Assembly: GCA_963790525.1 (NCBI GenBank)
Contig: CAWBOV010000002.1
Span: forward strand, 868,001-932,000
DNA: 64,000 bases
Origin: CAWBOV01 sp963790525
GTDB taxonomy: Bacteria > Actinomycetota > Actinomycetes > Mycobacteriales > Jatrophihabitantaceae
Direction of reading: 5' to 3'
The translations under genes were made by a program, and so were the position numbers. Position 1 is the stretch's first letter; each line of letters begins with the position of its first letter. Below, one piece after another: positions 51,901 through 60,290 of the stretch. A model generated the notes under the pieces. It saw nothing but the letters and a program-made list of their open reading frames with translations. It made no database searches and was not told where the DNA came from.

Positions 51901-52728
51901 CTACCAGACCGGCGCCGCGAACGGGCGCCCCTCGGTCCCGATCCGGGCGGCTCGGTCCATGATGACGGCGCGGTAGTCGTCGTGGGTGAGGATCCAGAAC
52001 CGATCGGTACGGATCGCGTCCAGCACCTGCTCGGCCACGTCCGCGGCGGTCATGATCGGGACGACGTCGGCGGTCGTGCGCGGGACGTCCGGCGCGGCGG
52101 CCTGGTCGCCGAGCGCGCTCGGGCGGTTGCGCGCACTCGTGGTGATCCCGGTGGGGATGTACCCCGGGCACAGCACGGACACCTTCATCGCGGCGCCGAG
52201 CTGGTCGAACTCCAGCTGCAGGCTCTCGGACAGGGCGAGGACGCCGGCCTTGGCCACGGAGTAGGCGGCCAGGTTGGGCAGCGGGAGCAGGGCGGCCATC
52301 GACGCGGTGTTGACGATGTGCCCGCCGCCGGGCTGGGTGAGCATGCGCGGGACGAAGGCGCGCAGACCGTGGATGACGCTCCACAGATCCACGTTCAGGA
52401 CCCAGTTCCAGTCGTCGTCGGTGAGCTCCCAGGAACGCGCCCGCTTCACCACGCCGGCGTTGTTGCAGAGGACGTCGACCGTCCCGTAGGCGCTGAAGGC
52501 CGCATCGGCCAGGGCGGTGACAGCGCCCGCGTCGGCGACATCGGTGGGCACCCCCAGCACGTCGAACCCCCGGCTCCGGAGCCCGTCCGTCGCCTCGACC
52601 AGACGCCCGGCCTCGATGTCGGCGAGCACGACCCGCATGCCGGCTTCGGCGAACCGGGTGGCCATCGCCAGCCCCATCCCGCTGGCGGCGCCGGTGATCA
52701 CGGCGGTGCGAGCTTCCAGATCGAACAT
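51901..52728 (-). CDS. SDR-family oxidoreductase
   Basis: An intact 275-residue SDR: TAVITGAASGMGLAMATRFA, CNNAGVVKRA, active site NTASMAALL with AYSVAKAG, and an extended C-terminus ending FAAPVW without the usual VDGG motif. The long acidic middle (ALGDQAAAPDVPRTTADVVP) and the C-terminal MTAADVAEQVLDAIRTDRFW place it with the long-tailed SDRs that often oxidise hydroxylated rings or sterol-like alcohols. It is first of a two-gene operon with the TIM-barrel protein and divergent from the XRE regulator. Confidence 0.9.
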   Translation of the reverse strand: MFDLEARTAVITGAASGMGLAMATRFAEAGMRVVLADIEAGRLVEATDGLRSRGFDVLGVPTDVADAGAVTALADAAFSAYGTVDVLCNNAGVVKRARSWELTDDDWNWVLNVDLWSVIHGLRAFVPRMLTQPGGGHIVNTASMAALLPLPNLAAYSVAKAGVLALSESLQLEFDQLGAAMKVSVLCPGYIPTGITTSARNRPSALGDQAAAPDVPRTTADVVPIMTAADVAEQVLDAIRTDRFWILTHDDYRAVIMDRAARIGTEGRPFAAPVW

Positions 52729-52862
52729 CGAGGTCCTCTCGTCGCAGGAGCCTCAGCGTGGCACTTTCTAGGCATGAACTCAAGATTCTCGCGTCACGGG
52801 ATCACAACCGTGGTGGGTTCACCGTTCCGTGCGCGGCCGGGCCCGGCTAGCCTCGTCTGATC

Positions 52863-53237
52863 ATGGCTGCCAGCAAGGTCGACCCTCCTGACACACCGCA
52901 TTCGTTGGGGACGTTCATCCGCAACCAACGCCGGCTGTCGGCGCTGTCCCTGCGCCAGCTCGGCGAGCTCACCAGCGTGTCCAACGCCTATCTCAGCCAG
53001 ATCGAACGCGGCCTGCACCAGCCGTCGCTGCGGGTCGTGCGGGCGATCGCGAACGCGCTGGACGTCTCCATGGACGTCCTGCTCTCCCATGCCGACGGGC
53101 AGGTGGGTGTCGCCGGCGACGGCGCCCCCACGACGCCGTCGGTCGAGGCGGCCATCGCGGCCGACGCCTCGCTGACGGCAGCCGACCGGCGGGTGCTCAT
53201 CGAGCTGTACCGGCGGCTCAGCAACCCCGCGACCTGA
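52863..53237 (+). CDS. XRE-family helix-turn-helix regulator
   Basis: A 124-residue protein. The HTH is FIRNQRRLSALSLRQLGELT then VSNAYLSQIERGLHQPSL, ending in ANALDVSMDVLLSHA; the rest is a short flexible tail. This form is common in actinobacterial regulators of fatty-acid or PHA genes. TAGCCT (52848-52853) lies only 9 bases before ATG, suggesting a leaderless mRNA. It precedes the enoyl-CoA hydratase/thiolase/ligase genes and may regulate them or itself. The 134-base gap upstream shows no other clear signal. Confidence 0.88.
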   Translation: MAASKVDPPDTPHSLGTFIRNQRRLSALSLRQLGELTSVSNAYLSQIERGLHQPSLRVVRAIANALDVSMDVLLSHADGQVGVAGDGAPTTPSVEAAIAADASLTAADRRVLIELYRRLSNPAT

Positions 53238-53248
53238 CGCCCGTCCGC

Positions 53249-53283
53249 TTGACGTCGCAAGCGCTCTGCGTAGTATCGCAAGC
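53249..53283 (+). promoter_or_regulatory. Promoter with flanking TCGCAAGC direct repeats
   Basis: TTGACG (53249-53254), a 16-base spacer and TAGTAT (53271-53276) form a good sigma-70-type promoter. TCGCAAGC occurs at 53255-53262 and again at 53276-53283, 21 bases apart, bracketing the spacer; an activator or repressor could bind both on one face of the helix. Transcription would start near 53283 and leave a ~160-base leader. Confidence 0.55.
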
Positions 53284-53300
53284 AGTCGTCCCTGTACTTC

Positions 53301-53361
53301 CGGGAACCGTGTGTTCCCGCGGGCGGCTGACTCAGGCCTCGCGCCCGTCCGCACGGTTCCC
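53301..53361 (+). promoter_or_regulatory. Structured leader with alternative hairpins
   Basis: CGGGAAC (53301-53307) can pair with GTTCCCG (53313-53319), or the longer GGGAACCGTG (53302-53311) with CACGGTTCCC (53352-53361). The two pairings exclude each other. The long form encloses an inner stem CGGGCG (53320-53325)/CGCCCG (53342-53347) and the palindrome CTGACTCAG. The layout suggests an attenuator- or riboswitch-like leader for the enoyl-CoA hydratase gene. It matches no riboswitch class I can name. Confidence 0.5.
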
Positions 53362-53445
53362 ATCCGTCTCACGACAGCGCCAGGATCGTGTTCTACAGTG
53401 AGATGGTAGGACGTCCAACTAAAGCGTCCGGTTCGGAGGATTGCT

Positions 53446-54246
53446 GTGACCGCGAGTGCCGCCGCGCAGCCGCTCCGCGTGCGCCGCCGGGATGCCGACG
53501 GTGTGGCGGCGATCGTCCTGGCCCGCCCCGAGGCCGGAAACGCGCTCGATCTCGAGATGGCCCGCCAGCTGCGCGCCACCGCGCAGCAGCTCACCGCCGA
53601 CGTCGCCGCGGGCGACGTGCACGCGGTGTTCCTGAGCGCGGAGGGCAAGAACTTCTGCGTCGGTGGCGACCTGCGCGAGTTCGACGCTCACGCCGACCGC
53701 ATCGAGGCACACGTGCTCGAGGTCGCCGACACCACGCACGAGGCCGTCGTGCTGTTCGATCAGCTCCCGGTACCCGTGGTCGCTGCCTTCCAGGGAGCGG
53801 TCGCCGGCGGCGGGATCGGCCTGCTCTGCGTCTGCGACCTCGTCATCGCGGCGGAGTCGGCGAAGCTGCGGGTGGCCTACACCGCCGTCGGTCTGTCCCC
53901 GGACTGCGGCACGTCCTACTTCCTGCCCCGGCTCATCGGCGTGAAGCGGGCGATGGACCTGGCTCTGACCAACCGCGTCCTGACCGCCGCGGAGGCGCTG
54001 GAGTGGGGGCTCGTCAGCCGCGTCGTCGCCGATGCCGACGTCGCGCACGTCGCCGCCGACCTTGCCCGGCAGATCACGGCCCAGCCGCTGGCCATGGCGC
54101 GCGCCAAGCAACTGATCACCGACGGCGCCGGGCGCACGCTCGCCGCCCAGCTGGATGTCGAGGCCCGCTCGATCGCCGAACTTGCTGCCTCCCCGCCCTC
54201 CCGCGAGGCGCTCGCCCGGTTCCTCGGCCCGCGCGCCACCACCTAG
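53446..54246 (+). CDS. Enoyl-CoA hydratase/isomerase family protein
   Basis: A 266-residue crotonase-fold protein starting at GTG after CGGAGG. Oxyanion-hole strands are FLSAEGKNFCVGGDLREFDA and AFQGAVAGGGIGLLCVCDLV. The typical catalytic Glu positions appear as PDCGTSYFLPRL, where a Cys/Asp segment replaces the usual Glu pair, so hydratase versus isomerase or other crotonase chemistry is open. The structured leader and promoter lie in the 208-base gap before it. It is followed by a thiolase and an acyl-CoA ligase, making a compact beta-oxidation set. Confidence 0.88.
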   Translation: MTASAAAQPLRVRRRDADGVAAIVLARPEAGNALDLEMARQLRATAQQLTADVAAGDVHAVFLSAEGKNFCVGGDLREFDAHADRIEAHVLEVADTTHEAVVLFDQLPVPVVAAFQGAVAGGGIGLLCVCDLVIAAESAKLRVAYTAVGLSPDCGTSYFLPRLIGVKRAMDLALTNRVLTAAEALEWGLVSRVVADADVAHVAADLARQITAQPLAMARAKQLITDGAGRTLAAQLDVEARSIAELAASPPSREALARFLGPRATT

Positions 54247-54328
54247 ACCCTCACCGGTCGCGTGCCGTCGCGGGCTCGCACCGGATCGGTACGACCACAT
54301 CCGCAGCAGCACAGAAAAGGTGATCCAC

Positions 54329-55525
54329 ATGCCAGGCTCCGTTCTCGTCGCCGGCGCTCGCACCCCGATCGGCAAGTTCCTCGGCGCGCTGAAGTCCCAG
54401 ACCGCCGCCGATCTCGGTGGTGCGGCCATCCGCGGTGCCCTCGAGTCGGCCGCCCTGGACCCGGCACTCGTCGATCTGGTCATCATGGGCAACGTGGTCC
54501 AGGCCGGAGTCGGCCCCAACCCGGCCCGCGAGGCCGCCGTGGCCGGCGGGGTAGGTCTGTCGACGCCCGCGCTGACCCTCAACGACCTGTGCCTGTCCGG
54601 TCTGCACGCGATCATCCTGGCCGACCAGCAGATCAGCCTGGGCCGGGCCGAGGTCGTCGTGGCCGGCGGCATGGAGTCGATGAGCAACGCCCCGCACCTG
54701 CTGATGAACTCCCGCGGCGGCTTCAAGTACGGCTCCACCGGCATGGCCGACGCGCTGGAGCAGGACGCGCTGATCTGCGCCTTCGACGGCATCTCGATGG
54801 GTGCGTCGACCGAGCGCGCCCAGACCGAGCTGGGGATCCAGCGCCTGCCGCAGGACCAGTTCGCGGTGCGCTCGCACGAGCTGGCCAACGCCGCCACCGA
54901 GTCCGGCGCGCTCAAGCAGGAGATCGTCGCCGTCGAGGTTCCCGCCGGGCGTGGCAAGACCGCGGTCGTGGAGACCGACGAGGGCATCCGCGCCGGGCTG
55001 GATCTGGCGACGCTGTCCGCGCTCAAGCCCGCGTTCGCCGCGGACGGCACGATCACGGCCGCGTCGTCGTCGCCGCTGTCCGACGGTGCCTGCGCGGTGA
55101 TCGTCATGAGCAAGGCGAAGGCCGTCGAGCTGGGCGTCGCCTGGATCGCCGAGATCGGGGAGTCCGGCTTCGTGGCCGGACCCGGGCCGTCCCTGATGGG
55201 GCAGCCCGCGGCGGCCGTCAAGGATGCGCTGCGCCGCGACGGTGGCCTGCAGGTCGCCGACCTCGATCTGCTCGAGATCAACGAAGCCTTCGCCGGGCTG
55301 GTGCTGCAGTCCGTCGAGGAGCTCGGCATCGCACCGGAACGGGTGAACGTCAACGGTGGCGCCATCGCCTTCGGCCACCCCGTGGGCATGTCGGGCGCTC
55401 GGATCGCGCTGACCGCGGCTCTAGAGTTGCAGCGTCGGGGTGGTGGCGTGGCAGCGGCCGCCCTGTGCGGTGGTGGCGGGCAGGGCCTGTCGTTGATCCT
55501 GAGGGTGCCCGCCGCCTCGGTGTGA
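54329..55525 (+). CDS. Acetyl-CoA acetyltransferase (classical thiolase)
   Basis: A 398-residue thiolase: first catalytic Cys in LNDLCLSGLHAI (near residue 89), NINEAFAG-like LEINEAFAGLVLQS, GGAIAFGHPVGMSGAR with the active-site His, and the second Cys in ALCGGGGQG. This is the canonical thiolytic/biosynthetic enzyme that cleaves 3-ketoacyl-CoA to acetyl-CoA. ATG 54329 is used; the long upstream reading belongs to the hydratase. An 82-base gap separates it from the hydratase; the ligase follows after 28 bases. It differs from the SCP2-type thiolase at 2222 by the intact GHP motif. Confidence 0.93.
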   Translation: MPGSVLVAGARTPIGKFLGALKSQTAADLGGAAIRGALESAALDPALVDLVIMGNVVQAGVGPNPAREAAVAGGVGLSTPALTLNDLCLSGLHAIILADQQISLGRAEVVVAGGMESMSNAPHLLMNSRGGFKYGSTGMADALEQDALICAFDGISMGASTERAQTELGIQRLPQDQFAVRSHELANAATESGALKQEIVAVEVPAGRGKTAVVETDEGIRAGLDLATLSALKPAFAADGTITAASSSPLSDGACAVIVMSKAKAVELGVAWIAEIGESGFVAGPGPSLMGQPAAAVKDALRRDGGLQVADLDLLEINEAFAGLVLQSVEELGIAPERVNVNGGAIAFGHPVGMSGARIALTAALELQRRGGGVAAAALCGGGGQGLSLILRVPAASV

Positions 55526-55553
55526 CGCTGCTCTGACATTGAGGAGTGACGCG

Positions 55554-57164
55554 ATGGCATCGCAGCCCACGCCGGAGTCCACGCAGGCGCTGGTCGCGCG
55601 CGCCCGGAGCAACGCCCTGGGAGACCTGCTGCGGCGCACGGCCGTGCGGTATCCCGACAAGCTCGGCGTGGTGGCCGGTGATCGCCGGCAGACGTTCGCG
55701 GAGTTCAACACCAGCGTGAACCGGACTGCCGCCCACCTCACCGGTACCGGGCTGTCCGGCGGCGACCGGATCGCGGTGTTCTCCCACAACTGCTGGGAGT
55801 ACGCGGTGCTCACCTTCGCCCTGGCCAAGCTGGGCGTGATCATGGTGCCCATCAACTTCATGCTCTCCGACAGCGAGGTCGCCTACATCCTCGGGCACTC
55901 CGGCTCGATCGGCATGATCGCCGAGGACGCGCTGCTGCCGACCGCGGAGAAGGCGCTCGCCGCCGCGGGTGTCACGACCGGCCTGCGCGGCTGGATCGGG
56001 ATGCCCGGCGCGACGGGGTCCGCGCCGGACGGATGGGAGGACGTCGCGTCCTGGTCGGCCGCGGGGTCCGCCGCGGAGCCCGAGGTGGTCGTGGGCGACG
56101 ACGATCCCGTCCAGCTGATGTACACCAGCGGCACCGAGTCCCGGCCCAAGGGCGCGATGTTGTCCAGCCGCTCGCTGATCGCCCAGTACGTCAGCTGCAT
56201 CGTCGACGGTGGCATGAGCGTGGACGACGTCGAGGTCCACGCGCTGCCGATGTACCACTGCGCGCAGCTGCACTGCTTCTTCGTCCCGGATGTCTACCTC
56301 GGGGCGACCAGCGTGATCCTGCAGGACGCCTCCGCGGACCGGATCCTCGCCGCCATCGAGGCGGAGGGGGCCACGAAGCTGTTCGCACCGCCCACCGTCT
56401 GGATCTCGCTGCTCCGCTCGCCGCGCTTCGAGTCCACCGACCTGTCCACGCTGCGCAAGGGCTACTACGGGGCGTCGGCGATGCCGGTGGAGATCCTCCG
56501 CGAGATCCAGACCCGTCTGCCCGACGTGGAACTGTGGAACTTCTACGGCCAGACGGAGCTGGCGCCGGTGGCCACCATCCTCAAGCCCGCCGACCAGCTG
56601 CCGCGAGCCGGTTCCGCGGGGCGGGCGGTGCTCAACGTCGAGACGGCCCTCCTGGACGACTACGACCAGCCCGTGCCCGTGGGCGAGGTCGGCGAGATCG
56701 CCCACCGCAGCCCCCAGATCGTCCTCGGCTACTGGAACGACGAGGAGAAGACGGCGGAGTCCTTCCGCAACGGCTGGTTCCATTCCGGAGACCTCGGCGT
56801 GATGACCGCCGACGGTTACCTCGCCGTCGTCGACCGGAAGAAGGACATGATCAAGACGGGTGGCGAGAACGTCGCCAGCCGTGAGGTCGAGGAGGCGATC
56901 TACACCCTCGACGGGGTCGCGGAGGTGGCCGTGTTCGGCATCGCCCACCCGGTGTGGGTGGAGGCGGTCGTCGCGGTGGTCATCCCGAAGCCGGGCGCCG
57001 ACGTGACGCCCGAGGCGGTGTCGGCCCATGCGCGGACGGTGCTCGCCGGCTACAAGCGCCCGAAGTACGTGGTGATCTCCGAAGCCCTCCCGAAGAACCC
57101 GAGCGGCAAGATCCTCAAGCGGGAGCTGCGCGAGGTGCACGCGGTCCTCGCGTCCACCGACTGA
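55554..57164 (+). CDS. Acyl-CoA synthetase (AMP-forming, FadD-type)
   Basis: A 536-residue ANL-family ligase. The P-loop is LMYTSGTESRPKGAMLS, followed by ALPMYHCAQLHCF, NFYGQTELAP, GWFHSGDLGVMTADGYLAVV, DRKKDMIKTGGENV and the C-terminal Lys motif NPSGKILKRELRE. It activates a carboxylic acid to its CoA thioester with ATP. GAGGAG lies 7 bases before ATG 55554. As last gene of the hydratase-thiolase-ligase set it supplies the acyl-CoA. Fatty or ring-derived acids are possible substrates; the pocket is not diagnostic. Confidence 0.93.
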   Translation: MASQPTPESTQALVARARSNALGDLLRRTAVRYPDKLGVVAGDRRQTFAEFNTSVNRTAAHLTGTGLSGGDRIAVFSHNCWEYAVLTFALAKLGVIMVPINFMLSDSEVAYILGHSGSIGMIAEDALLPTAEKALAAAGVTTGLRGWIGMPGATGSAPDGWEDVASWSAAGSAAEPEVVVGDDDPVQLMYTSGTESRPKGAMLSSRSLIAQYVSCIVDGGMSVDDVEVHALPMYHCAQLHCFFVPDVYLGATSVILQDASADRILAAIEAEGATKLFAPPTVWISLLRSPRFESTDLSTLRKGYYGASAMPVEILREIQTRLPDVELWNFYGQTELAPVATILKPADQLPRAGSAGRAVLNVETALLDDYDQPVPVGEVGEIAHRSPQIVLGYWNDEEKTAESFRNGWFHSGDLGVMTADGYLAVVDRKKDMIKTGGENVASREVEEAIYTLDGVAEVAVFGIAHPVWVEAVVAVVIPKPGADVTPEAVSAHARTVLAGYKRPKYVVISEALPKNPSGKILKRELREVHAVLASTD

Positions 57165-57184
57165 CGGCTCGCCCGCGCGAGTAT

Positions 57185-57215
57185 TGGCACACACGTTCGA
57201 TTCTGCTCTACACTC
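57185..57215 (+). promoter_or_regulatory. Leaderless promoter for AlkB-like gene
   Basis: TTGGCA (57185-57190) and TACACT (57210-57215) are -35/-10-like, 19 bases apart. The ATG at 57222 begins 6 bases after the -10 box, as in leaderless actinobacterial mRNAs; no Shine-Dalgarno sequence is present. Confidence 0.45.
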
Positions 57216-57221
57216 GGGGCA

Positions 57222-57850
57222 TGACCGCGGTCTACCAGCCCTCGATGTTCGACCTCGCCGACACCGCCGGCCTGCTCGACCTGACCCGGAGCGTCCGGCG
57301 CACCCACCTCGGCGACGGAGCCTGGGTCGATCGCGTCCCGGGCTGGCTGCGCGGCTCCGATGCCGTCCTGGAGGCTCTGCTCACCGGCGTGCCCTGGCGG
57401 GCCGAGCGGCGCCGCATGTACGACCGCGACGTCGACGTCCCCCGGCTGCTCTGCTGGTACGGCGCGCACGACACCCTCCCGCATCCCGTCCTGGAGGAGG
57501 CGCGGCAGGCCCTCTCGGATCATTACCGCGGCGAGCTCGGGGAGCCGTTCGTCAGCGCCGGCCTGTGCCTCTACCGCGACGGGCGTGACAGCGTCGCCTG
57601 GCACGGCGACACCATCGGGCGCGGGGCGAGCGAGGACACGATGGTCGCGATCGTCTCCGTCGGGTCCGAGCGGCCGTTGCTCCTGCGCCCGCGCGGAGGC
57701 GGCGCGAGCGTGCGGGTGCCGTCCGGGCACGGCGACCTGGTGGTGATGGGCGGCTCGTGCCAGCGGACCTGGGAGCACGCGATCGCCAAGACCGCCCGAC
57801 CGGTGGGGCCGCGGGTCAGCATCCAGTTCCGGCCCGCGAACGTGGCGTGA
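57222..57850 (+). CDS. AlkB-type 2-oxoglutarate/Fe(II) dioxygenase
   Basis: A 208-residue AlkB-family protein. The iron ligands are His/Asp in VAWHGDTIG and a later His in TWEHAIAKT; the 2-oxoglutarate-binding Arg is in PRVSIQFRPA. The N-terminal nucleotide-recognition lid contains SMFDLADTAGLL and LLCWYGAHDTLP. These enzymes remove alkyl groups from nucleic-acid bases by oxidative demethylation. It is probably transcribed alone from its own leaderless promoter and marks the change from catabolic to housekeeping content. Confidence 0.88.
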
Positions 57851-57877
57851 GGTTCACGGGACGGCGGTGGGCACGGG

Positions 57878-58708
57878 TCAGGGAGCGGAGAGGAACGCCT
57901 CGATGATGGGGACGCTCTGGTCCTCGCGGCCGATGAGCCACAGGTGCCCGGCCCCGGGCGCGATGTGGAGCCGGCTGTCGGGAACGGACCTGGCGATGAG
58001 CCGCGCATTGGACACGGGCACCAACGGGTCGTCGTCGCCGCACAGCACGAGCACCCGCTGCGGGAGCTTGCGCAGCCAGCGCAGGCTGGTCCAGCCGCTG
58101 ATCGCGTACAGCTGGCGGGTGTAGCCGACCGTGCTGGGCGGCTTGATGAACCACCGCTCCGTGGTCCGGGGGCGCTCGCCGGGCAGGCGTCGGTTGGCAC
58201 CCCCGTACAGATGCGGCGCCGCGTGCTCCATGAAGGTCGGGGAGAGGTACCGCAGCGGCGTCGACATGATGCCGAGGACCTTCAGCGACGGCGGCTGCCC
58301 GCCCAGCCCGGGCGTCGTCGAGGCGAGCACCAGGCGGCGCACCCGCTCGGGGTAGTCGTGCGCGAACTGCTGCAGCAGGGCCCCGCCCCAGGAGTACCCG
58401 AGCATGTCGGCGCTCTCGATCTGCAGGTCGTCGAGCAGGCGGGCGATGAGCGGGGTGAGCTCGTGCATGCGGCGCGGTCGGCGGGTGGCGGGCGAGGCAC
58501 CGCAGCCCGGCGCGTCGAACATGACGACCTTGCGGGTCCGGGCGAGCTCGGTCGCGAAGGGCCCCCACATGGCGATGTGGGCACCGAGGCCGTTGAAGAG
58601 GACCAACGGCTCACCCTCGCCGCGCACGACGACGCGGAGGGATGTCGGGCCGACGTCGACCCGCATCTCGGTCGATTCCGGCTCGTTGGAGCGCAGAGAT
58701 GAACTCAC
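57878..58708 (-). CDS. Alpha/beta hydrolase, medium-chain PHA depolymerase-like
   Basis: A 276-residue hydrolase with nucleophile motif MLGYSWGGALLQQFAHDYPE, LFNGLGAHIAMWGPF (oxyanion region), APHLYGGANRR, GWTSLRWLRKLPQRVLVLCG and LGDDDPLVP-like GDDDPLVPVSNARLI, closing with PGAGHLWL (catalytic His). These stretches match the intracellular medium-chain polyhydroxyalkanoate depolymerase PhaZ family, although related hydrolases with this pattern also exist. It would release hydroxyacyl monomers from stored polymer. A TACTG-TT-CAGTA element lies upstream. Confidence 0.82.
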   Translation of the reverse strand: MSSSLRSNEPESTEMRVDVGPTSLRVVVRGEGEPLVLFNGLGAHIAMWGPFATELARTRKVVMFDAPGCGASPATRRPRRMHELTPLIARLLDDLQIESADMLGYSWGGALLQQFAHDYPERVRRLVLASTTPGLGGQPPSLKVLGIMSTPLRYLSPTFMEHAAPHLYGGANRRLPGERPRTTERWFIKPPSTVGYTRQLYAISGWTSLRWLRKLPQRVLVLCGDDDPLVPVSNARLIARSVPDSRLHIAPGAGHLWLIGREDQSVPIIEAFLSAP

Positions 58709-58755
58709 GTGCAGTCCTCCGGTGAGGAGTGCTCTATCGCTGGGACGTGCCTACT

Positions 58756-58767
58756 TACTGTTCAGTA
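58756..58767. promoter_or_regulatory. TACTG-TT-CAGTA inverted repeat upstream of PHA-depolymerase-like gene
   Basis: Perfect 5-bp arms separated by 2 bases, about 50 bases upstream of the start at 58708. The AT-rich, compact symmetry fits a TetR-type operator. The rest of the 111-base gap to 58820 is unremarkable. Confidence 0.4.
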
Positions 58768-58819
58768 CTACACGAAACTGTCCGCTGCGTCCTGTCGACG
58801 CGACCGGACGACGGGCCGG

Positions 58820-60247
58820 TCACCATGCCGCGGGCGCGTAATCCTTGAGGAAGCAGCCGTGCACGTCCTCGCCCGATTCGCCGCGCACGATCGGGTCGTA
58901 CACCCGTGCGGCACCGTCGACGAGGTCCAGCGGGGCGTGGAATCCCTCCTCGGCCAGCCGCATCTTGGTCGGGTGCGGCCGCTCGTCGGTGATCCAGCCG
59001 GTGTCCACGCTCGTCATGAGGATGCCGTCGGTGAGCAGTTCCTTCGCGCTGGTGCGCGTGAGCATGTTCACGGCGGCCTTGGCCATGTTGGTGTGCGGGT
59101 GCCCCGGTCCCTTGTAGGCCCGGCCGAACTGCCCCTCCATCGCCGACACGTTGACGATGTAGGTGCGCCGCGCCGGGGAGGCCGCCAGCGACGCCCGCAG
59201 CCGGCTGATCAGGATGAACGGCGCGGTCTCGTTGCAGAGCTGGACCTCCAGCAGCTCCAGCGGGTCGACCTCGTGCACGCGCTGGGTCCAGCTGTTGACC
59301 GCGTGCAGGTCCGGGACCAGCCCACCGGCGTCGACCGCCGTGGCCGACGCGATCCGCTCGGGTGAGGCCGACCCGGCGGTCAGCGCGAGCGTCGTCAGCG
59401 CGTGAGCAGTCGGATGCTGGGACATCGAGCTGGCGAGGGCGATGGGATGGGCGTCGTTGGTGTGGCCGAACGTGACCAGGTCGGGGAGCGCACCGATCGG
59501 CAGCGGCGCGGACTCGGCCTCGGCGAGAGGGGCATACGCGCCGGGTGAGCGCCGGACGGTCTGCGCGGCGTTGTTGATGAGGATGTCGAGCGGGCCCTGG
59601 GCGGCCACCGAGTCCGCCAGCGCCACGACCTGAGCCGGGTCGCGCAGGTCGATGCCGACGATCCGCAGCCGGTGGAGCCAGTCGGCACTGTCGGGCATCG
59701 CGGTGAAGCGGCGGGTGGCGTCGTTCGGGAAGCGCGTGGTGATCGTGGTGTGTGCCCCGTCGCGCAGCAGGCGCAGGGCGATGTACATCCCGATCTTGGC
59801 GCGGCCGCCCGTCAGCAGGGCTCGCCGACCGGTCAGGTCGGTCCGTGCCTCGCGGCGGGAGCGGTTGAGCTCCGCGCACTCCGGGCAGAGCTGGTGGTAG
59901 AACGCGTCGACCTCGGTGTACTTGCGCTTGCAGGTGTAGCAGGACCGCGGCCGCAGCAGCGTCCCCGCGACCGCGCCCGGTGTCGTCGACACGAGCGGGA
60001 TGCCCTCGGTCTCGTCGTCGATGCGCTGCGGGGACCCGGTCGCGGTGGCGGCGATGACGGAGCGATCCGCGGCGTTGACGGCGTCGCGCTTCTCGGTGCG
60101 GCGCTGCTTCTTGACGGACTTGAACATCCGCGCCGTGGCCCGGCGCACGGCCACGAAGTCGGCGTGATCCTCGGGGAGGCCGTCGAGCTGGCCGAGGACC
60201 TGGATGCAGATGTCGAGGTGCGCGGGATCGATCGGGCTGGTCGTCAT
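58820..60247 (-). CDS. SDR oxidoreductase with N-terminal zinc ribbon
   Basis: A 475-residue protein with unusual architecture. Residues 1-95 are a Lys/Arg-rich helical region. A zinc ribbon follows (SCYTCKRKYTEVDAF with LCPECAEL, C-x2-C...C-x2-C). The remainder is an SDR: ALLTGGRAKIGMYIALRLL, INNAAQTVRR, NVSAMEGQF, HTNMAKAA in place of the usual YxxxK (the Tyr is not evident), and ITDERPHPTKM. The SDR is extended and atypical. ATG 60247 is chosen because the upstream reading overlaps the neighbouring lipoprotein gene. A zinc ribbon suggests binding to nucleic acid or a protein partner. Function unknown. Confidence 0.75.
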   Translation of the reverse strand: MTTSPIDPAHLDICIQVLGQLDGLPEDHADFVAVRRATARMFKSVKKQRRTEKRDAVNAADRSVIAATATGSPQRIDDETEGIPLVSTTPGAVAGTLLRPRSCYTCKRKYTEVDAFYHQLCPECAELNRSRREARTDLTGRRALLTGGRAKIGMYIALRLLRDGAHTTITTRFPNDATRRFTAMPDSADWLHRLRIVGIDLRDPAQVVALADSVAAQGPLDILINNAAQTVRRSPGAYAPLAEAESAPLPIGALPDLVTFGHTNDAHPIALASSMSQHPTAHALTTLALTAGSASPERIASATAVDAGGLVPDLHAVNSWTQRVHEVDPLELLEVQLCNETAPFILISRLRASLAASPARRTYIVNVSAMEGQFGRAYKGPGHPHTNMAKAAVNMLTRTSAKELLTDGILMTSVDTGWITDERPHPTKMRLAEEGFHAPLDLVDGAARVYDPIVRGESGEDVHGCFLKDYAPAAW

Positions 60248-60290
60248 GACGCGGGCAATCCTACGGGGCCGGTGGCCCGGGACGATCCCG

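Noticed and set aside
53301..53361. Cobalamin, TPP or SAM-IV riboswitch, or SRP RNA
   Set aside because: The conserved boxes of these RNAs are not found; only the stem layout is suggestive.
57878..58708. Simple haloperoxidase or epoxide hydrolase
   Set aside because: The GYSWGG nucleophile and the GWTSLRWL and GDDDPLVP stretches fit the medium-chain PHA depolymerase family better, though a related hydrolase cannot be excluded.
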